Assembly (NCBI GenBank): GCA_043228905.1
Contig: JBHGNT010000009.1
Coordinates: 2,666,001-2,730,000, forward strand
Reading direction: 5' to 3'
DNA length: 64,000 nucleotides
From: Azolla caroliniana
Lineage: Eukaryota > Polypodiophyta
Numbering within the stretch: position 1 is the stretch's first letter; the number at the start of each line of letters is the position of its first letter. Under the pieces are notes generated by a model that saw only the letters and a list, made by a program, of their open reading frames with translations, searched no databases and was not told the DNA's origin. Shown piece after piece: positions 24,894 through 35,800 of this stretch. Position numbers and translations under genes: made by a program.

Positions 24894-25567
24894 TGTTGGC
24901 TAGGCAGGAGGACCGAAGGTGTGAAAAGGGACAGGATACCAAGCACAGGAAAAGTGGAACCAACCAATAGATGAATATGGTGCCAAACTACCTAATGATA
25001 GAAACGATTGTAACGTGCCATGCTTGCTAGAGATAGGATGGAGACCTATATAAATACCGAGTGATCAAGACATTAGGGGGGCGGAAAGGGTATTATATGG
25101 AAGGCAATAACTATATCGAGAGGTAAGAACCTTAGGGGAGAGCGAGTGTTTTATCGACACTCAATCGATACTTGTAACGATGTGTATTCTTAATATATCA
25201 ATCTTTCTTGTGGGGTGTAATCTTGTGTGTCTAATGTGTGCTCCAAAGCATATCGTCTATGTGTAATCGTGAGCTTGTAATAGGTTGTAGCCAATTCGAC
25301 GGGATACTTATTACTGTGTTCCTTACGAAGTTCTAAGAGTTGTTTGTATCCCTGAGCGTCGTGCGGATCAGATGAGCTTGGGTATCCATAAAGAGAGTTA
25401 TACAGGGACCCTTGGGGTAGAGTTACCTCCCTAGCTCTCGCATTCGGCTAAGTACGCAGTCAACGGGACAACCCGAAGTCCCTTCCTCCTTCTTACCATA
25501 ATACCTTGATCCGGTTACTCGGAAGTAGTAACCGAGAGTGTGTTCCTCCGGAGAAAGGAAGGTAACA
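24894..25567 (+). mobile_element. Solo LTR with 5-bp target duplication
   Basis: The segment begins tgttggctaggcagg, ends ggaaggtaaca, and is flanked by the perfect 5-bp repeat ttgta (24889-24893 and 25568-25572). TG...CA ends and a 5-bp target duplication define an LTR. A TATA box (tatataaata, 25047-25056) followed by a poly(A)-region-like stretch sits in the expected order on the plus strand. No internal domain is present, so it is most simply a solo LTR left by recombination between two LTRs. Confidence 0.82.
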
Positions 25568-25572
25568 TTGTA

Positions 25573-26431
25573 ATTGCAATTGTTAGCATTTCAAGTACTC
25601 GCGCAAACCATAAGAATATCCTACCTTTTTGTGCTATTAAAAATTGATATAATGTTTGCTCATCTAACCCCTTTATGAATTGGGTTAGGAGTTCATCATT
25701 AGACCTTTTGTCTCTTCATTCATACTAGTGGTGTAGGCTCTATGTCTAACATAGTCTCATTTTATCTCAATTACTTATTGTTTTAATGATAATAGTTGTT
25801 TGTTTGGGTTCCACTTAATATCTCTTTATGCAAAGTTAGTGAGGATTTATTCTTTTGTATGGTCATAGTTCACTACAGTGTATTCAAGATGATTTGTCTA
25901 TCATTGAATGGAGCCACCAAGATGAATTGTCTATCAATCACTATTAAATAAAATCAAGGAGATCCTCGTGGTGAATTGAATGAACCATTCATGTTGACTT
26001 TGAACGAGCCACCATCAAACCAAACAATCTAGATCACTCATTCACTAACAATCATTATTGACAAGCATCAAAGTCAATAACCAAAATAACACATTGAACA
26101 TTTAGTAGACTTGAAGATAAGTCGAAGTATTCACATGCAAAGGTTGGTTGTGATCATGTCAAAAAACATAAATCAATAGTCAATTCACAACCACGATCGA
26201 ACAACAAAGCTCACTCGTCCGATGTCCACATTGGAATTGAATGATCAAGATCACTCATCCATGACCAACCACAAGTTGATTGAACGTTCGAGATGACTTA
26301 ATAATGGAACACAATCGAGACAATAATAACATTGATCAACACAAGATCAAAGGAGGAGGACCAACATCTCAATGATCAAGCATCGAATGGGTGAGATCAG
26401 TCATGCATGCGTCGATCGAGTGAGCAGGATT
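25573..26431. other. Intergenic, nothing recognised
   Basis: Sequence between the solo LTR and the copia element. It contains repeated phrases built on 'gatcactcat' and 'caatcaa' but no coding signal. Confidence 0.5.
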
Positions 26432-26436
26432 GCAAC

Positions 26437-26827
26437 TGTTGAGAATCAAGCTCAACTTGGTCTAGTGTGTGAACTCACCTTGAGAGTGAAGAGACACTCC
26501 AATGGTCAAGAGTCACCATTATGTCACCACTTTGTATTCTAGCATTTAGTATGAGTCATAGAATCATATTCTATGACACATAACTTATGAGCTTTCACAG
26601 TCCCCATGCTCCATGAGTCTTGTAGTTAATAAAGAGAGAGGGTGACTATATAAAGCACCCTCCTCCCACCTTGTATAATGTTGAGTCTTTCTCATTTGTT
26701 AATATACTTTACCTTGCGTATTCTCTGTGTCTTACTCCTTGTCTCTCTCACACACACACACTCTCTCTCATACACACACAGTTCGTATCTATTCCATTGC
26801 ATAGAATCCATCTCTTAATTCTTTACA
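26437..26827 (+). repeat. 5' LTR of the copia element
   Basis: 391 bp, with a TATA box in gactatataaagcacc around 26650 and a (CA)n/(CT)n-rich U5. It ends in ttaca immediately before the primer-binding site. Confidence 0.95.
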
Positions 26828-26839
26828 TGGTATCAGAGC
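26828..26839 (+). other. Primer-binding site (initiator tRNA-Met)
   Basis: tggtatcagagc directly follows the 5' LTR. This is the standard plant copia site complementary to the 3' end of initiator tRNA-Met, used to prime minus-strand DNA synthesis. Confidence 0.93.
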
Positions 26840-26977
26840 GACTTGGTAGCTCGATCTAGCCCATCCGCGTGCGTTGTGTCCTACGCCGACGACCAAGAAC
26901 CAGCCCATCGCTATCGTAGCTTCGCTACATAGCTCGCATTCGAAGAGAGAAGAAGAAGAAGAAGAAGAATCGACATA

Positions 26978-27709
26978 ATGAATACTCAAATGGGGAGCGC
27001 TCTTCTTACCGAGAAGTTGGATCGAAACAACTTCGCATCTTGGGAGTACAAGATGCACCAATACCTTGTCGGACAAGGCAATTGGAGCTACATCAAAGGA
27101 GCGCACGAAGACCGACCCATCGAAACGGCTCTCGGATATGCGACATGGGAGCAAGCCGCAAGCCGCGTTATGTATTGCTTGGCGACATGTGTTCACAATC
27201 ACATGCTCGGCTACATTCGCGAAGCCAAGACACCGAAGGAGGCATGGGAAAATCTACGAAAGATTTTCGTGGCGAACACAACCGCAAGAAGACTTCAACT
27301 TTGCCAAGAGTTGAACAACATTCAACAAAGGGACATGTCCATCACGACATACACCTTGAAGATCAAGGAGCTTTGCGACTCGCTCGGCTCGATAAGCGTA
27401 AATATCAATGATGATGAGATGGCGCAAATATGCCTCGACGGCCTCGCACCACGGTTCGGCGTGATGCGAACCACCGTTCTAGCAAGGGAGAAATCTCCCT
27501 CCTTCTTCGAGCTCCAATCAATGCTATTGGTCGAAGAAAACCACGTGCGTACAAGGAGCAATGAGTCAGAAGGCCACATGCTCTACACGCACTCGAATGG
27601 AGGAAGAGGACGCGGACGAGCGAGAGGCCGATTCGGCCAAGGACAAGGCGGACGAGGTCCGACCTACGACAACAACTCCCAATTTCGGCCGCAAAACAGA
27701 AGCCAATGA
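26978..27709 (+). pseudogene. copia gag
   Basis: An open frame of 243 codons encodes the capsid part of a copia Gag (UBN2/gag-polypeptide type). It has FASWEYKMHQYLVGQ near the start, AKTPKEAWENLRKIF in the middle and a Gly/Arg-rich tail (GGRGRGRARGRFGQGQGG). It ends at TGA 27707-27709. The zinc knuckle that should complete Gag is in another frame just downstream, so a small indel near here has cut the polyprotein. The start ATG at 26978 is 150 bases after the primer-binding site. Confidence 0.9.
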
Positions 27710-30700
27710 GGAACCTTCGCAAGAAGGGGGAGCTTCCACTCCGGCCGAGCTGTCAAAACGCAACCGAATGCGGATATTGCGGAAAGCTCGGCCACCACGA
27801 AGAAGAGTGCCGAAAGAAGATGCGCGAATCGGCTTCCACAAGCCGACAACTAACGAATTACACGCACAATTCCGACTACGAAGAGTATAGTGGAATGTAC
27901 GGGCACAACTCCGACTACGAAGATCGTGGCAGAATGTATGCACACAACTCCAACCGTGGCAGAATATTCATGATGAAACATAGAGCAAACTCTATGTCGG
28001 CCTCTACCTCAACTAGTGCCCTCAATCCGGAGGACGTATGGTTTGTTGATTCTGGAGCCTCAAACCATATGACATCTCATAAAGAATGGTTTCTCGAACT
28101 TCGAGAGCCGGAGCGACCCGGTTATGTCGAAACTGGAGATGACACTACGCACCCGATTCGGCACATCGGCAATGTTCCGTTCGGCGAAAGAGATAAGCAA
28201 ACATACATTAAAAATGTCATGCATGTTCCCACCATCACGAAGAATTTGGTCTCGGTCGGCCAAATGGTTGAGCAAGGGATGCAAGTATGATTCGACCAAG
28301 AAGGGTGCTTCATCAAAAAAGAGGGCCGAATCATCGCGCGCGGAAGAAGAGAGGGTTAGATGTTCATTCTCAATTCACATGAGATGAAATCCGCCATGTT
28401 CGCAAAAAGCACGAAAGCCGACTTCGACATAGAGCTATGGCACAAGAGAATTGGCCACAACAATCTCAACAAACTCAAAGCAATGAAATCGAAAGGAGTC
28501 GTCATCGAACTCCCGACATTCAAAGAGAAGGAGATTGAAGGTGTATGCGAAGCGTGCCAATTCAGCAAGCAACACTGACACCCATTCCCAAAAGAGCGGA
28601 ACATGAGCAAAGGTCTACTCGACGTAGTCTATTCCGACGTATGGGGATCGACGCAAACGACTACATTCGGCGGATGCCGATATTACGTGCTCTTCATCGA
28701 CGACTTCTCCATGCACACGTGGGTCTATCCGATGCGGCAAAAGAGCGAAGTGTTCGGACACTTCCAAAGGTTTAAAAACGAAGTAAAAAAAGCCACTGGT
28801 CGTCATATACGATGCCTTCGATCAGATGGCGGCAAGGAGTACTTCTCAGACGATTTCACGGTGTATCTCCGAAAGGAAAGAATTTGGCGAGAATTCACTT
28901 GCCGACACACTCTGCAACAAAACGGAGTAGCCGAGTGCAAAAATCGGCACATCCTCGAAGTAGCGCGGGCCATGATGAATGAGAAGCATATGCCCAAGTC
29001 ATATTGGGCCGAAGCTGCAAATACGACCGTCTACGTAATGAACCAGTGCACAACATCCAAAGTGCACGAGGTCACTCCACACGAAAAATATTTCGGAAAG
29101 AAGCCGGACTTATTGCACACCCTGATATTCGGCGTGATAGCATACATGCACATACTCGACGAAAAGCAGCAAAAGCTAGATCCAAAGTCGGAGAAATGTA
29201 TCCTCGTAGGATACTCACTCGAACAAAAAGGGTACAAATGCTACAACCCATCTACCCGAAAAGTTCGAGTAAGTCAAGACGTCGTGTTCGATGAATCCGC
29301 ATCCTGGTACGCACCCGAGAAGATTCTGACTTCGACCCTAATCGACATAGAACCGGCCGAACAAGAGCGAGAAGGTGGAGATCGCCTCGAAGACATGTTC
29401 GAAGATAGCCTGATTACCACAAGGCTAAGTGGGCCACAAGAGCCCCCGAGCGATCAAAGTACATCACGGCCTAGCCCGAAGATTGACAAAGGCAAGGCGA
29501 AAATGTCGGAATACGAAGACGATCGCTTCGATGACGATGAGTCGACTCACTCACTCGACAGTGAGTTCGGCGGCTCGAACAAAAGGGGTACAAATGCTAC
29601 AACCCATCTACCCGAAAAGTTCGAGTAAGTCGAGACGTCGTGTTCGACGAATCCGCATCCTGGTACGCACCAAAGAAGATTCCGACTTCGACCCCGATCG
29701 ACGCGGAACCGGTCGAACAAGAGCGAGAAGGTGGAGATCGCCTCGAAGACATGTTCGAAGATAACCTGATTACCACAAAGCTAAGTGGGCCACAAGAGCC
29801 CCCGAGCGATCAAAGCACATCACAGCCTAGCCCGAAGATGGACAAAGGCAAGGCGAAAATGTTGGAATACGAAGACGATCGCTTCGACGACGATGAGTTG
29901 ACTCACTCACTCGATAGTGAGTTTGGCGGCTTCGATGTACCAATCGGAGCTAAGAAAGCCCTCATCTCTGCAAATGAAAAGCTCTGTCGCTCCACCCGTG
30001 AAAAGAATCCAGTCAACCGATTCGGCTACAACGGCTACATGGCATATCACTATGCCTTTATGATGAAGGTGGCAACAGTACGCGAGCCGGAAACCTTTTC
30101 CGAAGCAGCCAAGGATCCGCGATGGATCGAAGCCATGAACGAGGAGATGCAGGCACTACGCAAGAACGAGACGTGGGATCTCGTTCCCACCTCACCACAC
30201 AAAAAGGCGATCGAATGCATATGGATTTACAAAGTGAAGTACAACGTCGACAGTTCCGTCAACCGCTACAAAGCGCGACTCGTAGCGAAAGGCTATGCAC
30301 AAATGCACGGAGTTGACTACGAAGAGACCTTTGCCCCAGTGGCAAAGATGACGATGGTACAGACCGTAATGGCGCTTGCCGCGGAGAAAGGGTGGCACCT
30401 CCATCAAATGGATGTCAAGAACGCCTTTCTACAAGGTGAATTAGAAGAGGAGGTGTACATGATACAACCACCCAACTTCAACTCGAGTACCCATCCGAAA
30501 GTTGTTTGCCAACTCAAGAAGCCACTCTACGGCCTTAAGCAAGCATTGCGTGCTTGGCATTCGAAGATAACGCAATATCTTCATCAAATCGGCTTCCGTA
30601 TGTCAAAATTAGACAACTCCCTCTACATACGAAGCGATTCCGCAAGTCCGATCGTCATCATCTTATATGTGGATGACCTAGTCATTGGAGGTGAGGATCT

Positions 30701-31653
30701 CGTCGAAATCAACAAAGTCAAATCCCTCATTTCCGATAAGTTTTGAGATGACGGACATGAAGGAGCTCCACTACTTCCTCGGCATCGACGTAATTCGGAC
30801 TCCGGCCGGAATCATGATCTCTCAACGGCACTACATCCTCAACTTGTTATACAAGTTCGGTATGGCTAAGTGCAAATCCGCGGCAACCCCGCTCGATCGC
30901 AATCTCAAACTAGATGCAAACTCCGGCACCAAAGCGTGTGAGCCGACTTAGTATCGACAACTCATCGGGAGTCTCATCTACCTCACAATCACTCGACCCG
31001 ATCTCAGTTATCCGGTTGGTCTCCTTAGTCAATTCATGCAAACACCACGTGATACTCACTTGGATTGCGCTAAGAGAGTTCTACGATATGTGAGTGGCAC
31101 AATGGATTGCGGCATCCTCTACAAGACCACGATGCCAATACGACTCGAGGGGTACACAGACGCCGATTGGGCCGGCTACAAAGCCGATAGAAGATCAACC
31201 TCTGGATTTGTTTTATCCCTCGGCAGCGGAGCAATATCTTGGAGCAGTAAAAAGCAACCAACCGTTGCTCTTTCGAGCACAGAGGCGGAATACAGGGGCG
31301 CGACAATGGCCGCATGTGAAGTCGTATGGCTCAAAAGGATACTCAAGGATCTGGGCGTACCCATCAAGGATCCGACTGCCCTTTATTGTGACAACATGAG
31401 CAGTATCTATCTGGCTCGGAACCCGGTGTTCCACGCGCGGACAAAGCACATCGAAGTGCACTATCACTTCATCCGAGAGCGTGTTCTAGCTGGCGATGTC
31501 GACCTACAACACATTAGCACCAATCTCCAAACGACCAACATCTTCACTAAAGCCTTAGGAGCCAACAAGCTATGGCAATTCATGACCGATCTCGGATTGA
31601 CGATCCCTGACCTGCCAAGCTTGAGGGGGAGTACTGAAGACACTACACAATAA
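27706..31653 (+). pseudogene. copia pol (knuckle-protease-integrase-RT-RNase H), broken
   Basis: Segments follow in order. The zinc knuckle is CGYCGKLGHHEEEC (near 27772) and the protease is WFVDSGASNHMT (28040s). Integrase has an HHCC region at 28438-28578, then the core with SDVWG, LRSDGGKEY and QNGVAECKNRH (conserved Asp, Asp, Glu present). Reverse transcriptase at 29940-30750 has the intact active-site box ILYVDDLV, and RNase H has YTDADWAG and STEAEY. Breaks are stops at 28288, 28358, 28576 and 30949, a frame change near 30740, and a 356-bp duplication before the reverse transcriptase. Catalytic residues survive but no continuous protein can be made. Confidence 0.93.
29231..29942 (+). 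repeat. 356-bp tandem duplication inside copia pol
   Basis: The stretch starting ggtacaaatgctacaaccca at 29231 repeats at 29587 and runs to about 29940, with scattered single-base differences between copies. Because 356 is not a multiple of three, the second copy lies in a different frame from the first, disconnecting integrase from reverse transcriptase. Confidence 0.93.
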
Positions 31654-31847
31654 CGCATGGATTTCACAACCGCGCAACGAAGCTGTGAAGAGCCGATCTA
31701 CCGCGCAAAGCCGCGAAGAAAGACGCAAGTCGAAGCACAAACTTCGCAACTACGCACAACGCAAGCTGGAGCATGGATTCTGCAACTCTGCATAAATGCG
31801 AGTCGACGCGGATTTCGGATACCGTCTGAAACCGACCCGACTTGAGC

Positions 31848-31859
31848 TTGAGGGGGGTG
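31848..31859 (+). other. Polypurine tract
   Basis: ttgaggggggtg lies directly before the 3' LTR and would prime plus-strand DNA synthesis. A second similar tract (ttgagggggag) lies at 31621, at the end of the RNase H frame. Confidence 0.85.
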
Positions 31860-32254
31860 TGTTGAGAATCAAGCTCAACTTGGTCTAGTGTGTGAACTCA
31901 CCTTGAGAGTGAAGAGACACTCCAATGGTCAAGAATCACCATTATGTCACCACTTTGGTATTCTAGCATTTAGGTATGAGTCATAGAATCATATTCTATG
32001 ACACATAACTTATGAGCTTTCACATTCCCCATGCTCCACGAGTCTTGTAGTTAATGAAGAGAGAGGGTGACTATATAAAGCACCCTCCTCCCACCTTGTA
32101 TAATGTTGAGTCTTTCTCCTTTGTTAATATACTTTACCTTGCGTATTCTCTGTGTCTTACTCCTTGTCTCTCTCACACACACACTCTCTCTCTCATACAC
32201 ACACACAATTCGTATCTATTCCGCTGCACAAAATCCATCTCTTAATTCTTTACA
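31860..32254 (+). repeat. 3' LTR of the copia element
   Basis: 395 bp, matching the 5' LTR from tgttgagaatc to attctttaca with roughly 3% substitutions and small indels in G runs and the (CA)n tract. Confidence 0.95.
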
Positions 32255-32332
32255 ACAACACCGTTGCATGAACTGAACTGAACTGATCGAGATCGGTGTC
32301 AACTCTCCCGGAACTAGATGCCCCATTACGAC

Positions 32333-32744
32333 TAACAATCGGCAACAATTCGGTTTGAACCGAACCGAACCACGAAACCACGACGTAAGGGCTTAACGGT
32401 TTCAATGGTTTAGTTTGGCTTGGTTTAGGTTTAGGTTTTTAAAAACGGTTCGGTTTGGTTTCAACCGAGGTTTAAACGGTTTAACGGTTATTTTTTTAAA
32501 TTTTAAAAATTTGCTTTTAAACAATCTTTTCATTTTTAGACCTTATTCTCACATTTTAGGAACATCTTTAAAAATTTAAAATAATGAAATATTATAAAAA
32601 TAAAAATAAAAAATTGACCTAAGCTGAATGAAACCGAACCACGAAACCGCGGTCGGTGTTAACGGTTTCTTGGTTCGGTTCGTTTAAGGTTTCAAAAAAT
32701 TTAAACGGTTCGGTTTTGAACCTCTCAAACCGAACCGATTGTTA
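32333..32744. mobile_element. Non-autonomous hAT-type element in the RELCH-homolog promoter
   Basis: A 412-bp element with terminal inverted repeat taacaatcgg / ccgattgtta and a perfect 8-bp target duplication attacgac at 32325-32332 and 32745-32752. The interior is dominated by ggttcggtttgaaccg-like motifs on both strands. No transposase is encoded. It ends about 100 bases before the ATG of the gene at 32846 and so must form part of its promoter or 5' leader. An extra matching T could extend the duplication to 9 bp, which would suggest Mutator, but the symmetric termini favour hAT. Confidence 0.82.
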
Positions 32745-32845
32745 ATTACGACTGACGAGTGAGTGAGTGACAATATGTACAAGAGATCAATTCGCACCAT
32801 TGTGCGTCTCTGCGGGAATGTTTCTTTGACAGCGTCCTTTCTGTC

Positions 32846-35800
32846 ATGGCGATGGAGGTAGAGAGCGCCTCCCTGTGTAACGTTGTTATCAAGTACTTGC
32901 TGGATCAACAATACCTCCTCACTGCCTTTGAGCTAATGCACGAGCTTATCGAAGATGGTCACTCAGATCGTGCTACTCGCCTTCAGCAACTCTTCTCTGA
33001 CACAGAGGTTTATCCTCCTGAAGAGATCCTTCGCCTCCAAAATCTTCAAGGTAACCTCTTGTCGATCTGTTTCACACCCTATATTCTGTGGATGTATTGG
33101 AAATTTTGCAAGTTTCTTTGAATCGTTAGACTTGTGATAAAGCTTGTTGAGATAGAAAGAAATTGGTCGATGTGGTTTAAAACACTGAAATTCTGTGGAG
33201 CTTTTGGGATGCGAGTTCCTTACGTGTATTTTCTTTTCACTCGATGAGATACAAAAATACTTACTTAACCTTCAAGCTAAATATGTCGATCTGCATAACA
33301 CACTAAATACTGTGTATTGTTTCGTGGAAATGCAAGTTTTTTGGTGTCTTCATTGCTGACATAGAAACAACTTGAAGTTTATAGCTGCTTGATGCACCTA
33401 GTTTCCATATTGTTACTGGATGCTAGTAGATCTGTTTGTTTAACGCACCAAAATTTTGTTTGTTTTTGGGATATTTGTATAAATTTTGAAATGTAAGTTT
33501 TTTGGTGTCTACATTGCTGACATAGAAACAGCTTGAAGTTTATAGCTGCCTGATACACCAAGTTTCCACATTGTTACTGGATGCTAGTAGATCTGTTTGT
33601 TTAATGCACTAAAATTTTGTTGTTTTTGGAATATCTGTATAAATTTTGAAATTGAAAGAATTTTGTTAACTTAATGTAATAAGTTTGTGAATCAGCACAC
33701 TATATTCTGATTCTTTTCGGAAAATTGCCATATTTTATTCTCCTCTTGTGAATTTTGAAAATAAGTTCGTGAGGTTAATTTAATAGACATGGGAAGTACA
33801 TCAAATGTGCTGGTGTTTCTGGAAATTCACAAGCATGTTTGGTCTCTTTTCTTATAACAGGGGCAGGCTTAAGATTTTGCAGAGAATTTTTATTTTAATT
33901 TAATATTTGATTTGTAGATCTCAATGGTGCACTAAATACTGCTGTTTTTGAAACTGTAAGAATTTTTTCTCTTTTTTCTCATGACAAGGGTAAAATTCTT
34001 CAAATAGAAAGGAGAATTGTTAACTTAGTTTCATCTCTCCACAGTAAACTAGTAGATCTGTGTGATACACTAAATTTTGTGTATCGTTGGAATCTTGAAA
34101 GTTTTTTTTGGTGGTAAAAGTAAACTTGTTGAGATGGAAAGAGCTCTTAATTTAATCTTCATAGTAAATTTGTAACCTAGTGTTGCAGATTTGGGGGAAT
34201 TTGTAAGCTTTTCCTGACTTTCATTATTATAAGGACCAGGGGCAGACTTGTTGATAGAAATCTTTCTACAGAGATCTATTAATTTTTTGTAATTTCCAAG
34301 GTAGGAGGTAGAGCTGTCTGACTCTTTGGATTTTTGCAAGTTTATTGGTCTCTTTTTCTTATTACGAAGGCAGGCTATGTCATGTTCACTTGGGATATCT
34401 GTCGATTTTGAGATAGAAAGAACTCTGCTGAAATCTATTAGTTTAATTTTATGCAAGGTACATAAATTATAGAGTTGTATGACACATCAAATGCTGTGGA
34501 TTTTGGAAAGTTTCATGTTTGTTTTTGGTCTCTGTTCTTATGACAAGAGTAAGCAATGTGTGTTCTCGTTGAATCTAGTTCCTTGTTGAATTGTCTCTTT
34601 TCTCGAGATAAAGTATGGGTACATTGCGTTCCCAATAACCATCTTATTTCCAGTTGAGATAAAAAGCTGAATTTTATGCATTGTGATAAGAGTAAGATAT
34701 ATGTGTTCACTTGGAATCTGGTTCCTTGTTGAAATTTGTTGTTAATTTTCTCACTTTTCTTATCAACAAAGCAAGTTTACTAATGGGAAAATCCAACTGC
34801 CGAATAATTTACTGATGTGTGCTTATAATATGTGTATTCTAAGATGTTGACCTTCTGGAGTAATTGTGTATGGATACACTGCATTTTCTGATTCTTGTGG
34901 ATGTGCACCTCTGACAATAGAATATAGAGTATGTATTGGCTATGTTTGTCCTTGTAAAGAAACAAGTTTTAGAACCATTCTGATGTTTTATAGAAAATGC
35001 CTTCTAAAGTTTTTCCTTCTCTAAATTTAGATGAAGAAACCATAGCACCACATTTATCTCGACAAATTCTTCTTGTAAAAACGTTACTTTTTTTCCCCAT
35101 TTCTCTTTTTATTAATGGCTATCTATGGCAATGCGTCTTATAGTTGCAAATCCTCAAAGAGTAGTTGAAGAACGGGATGCTGCAGAAGAGAAAGCAACCA
35201 TTTTGGAGTATGAACTTCGATTGGCAAAAAATGATATTAACAGGTTGCAAGAGAAGTTGGAGCGGCATACAACTGCAATTTCTACACCATATTCTAGCAG
35301 TAATGCATTTTTTCTTAGTACACTGCTCATTTCTATACTTAGATTTATTGTTAAAAGTGTAAAAAGGCCCATGGGATTTTATCTCAAAACTAAAATGGTG
35401 GAAGAGGCTGTCTAACTTCAAACATATGCTTCTTTTTTATCATAATGTGATATAAATGTTTATCTATATGAAAAAACAAGAACGGGATGCACAATTAAGG
35501 AGGCGGAGGTGACATATGAAGAAGTTTGTATGTGACAGTTATAGAATGGGATTTTGAAGAGAGATTCATTGGGGTAGGAAGTGTGATATAGAATGAGTTG
35601 ATACAAACTGAAGAGTATTATTCATTGGATCAAAGTAGAAAAATTGCATCTTAGTAGTTTTTACAAAATATGGCAGTACCCTACTCGAATTTTACCTTTC
35701 TTTTGTTTAGAAGGTAAAAATAGTAGTTTTTTCCACACTTCTGTGTAGTGTGCAGCAGAGGGTATATTATTGGTCTTCAAATTTCAATGGCTAACTATGA

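Larger units (their letters stand above)
26437..32254 (+). mobile_element. Ty1/copia LTR retrotransposon, complete structure but inactivated
   Basis: The element is 5.8 kb with LTRs at 26437-26827 and 31860-32254, both starting tgttgagaatc and ending attctttaca. A primer-binding site follows the left LTR and a polypurine tract precedes the right LTR. Internal order is gag, zinc knuckle, protease, integrase, reverse transcriptase, RNase H. Integrase before reverse transcriptase defines Ty1/copia. Flanks are gcaac on the left and acaac on the right, a 5-bp target duplication with one mismatch (caac is exact). By eye the LTRs differ at about 11-12 substituted positions plus a few indels, near 3%. 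Several stops, frameshifts and an internal 356-bp duplication disable it. Confidence 0.96.

Noticed and set aside
26789-27202. Long antisense frame over the copia gag (137 codons)
   Set aside because: It is the reverse-strand shadow of the GC-biased gag frame and has no domain.
32325-32753. Mutator-like element with 9-bp duplication
   Set aside because: A ninth matching base exists, but the termini are symmetric only with an 8-bp duplication, and the ggttcgg-rich interior fits hAT better.
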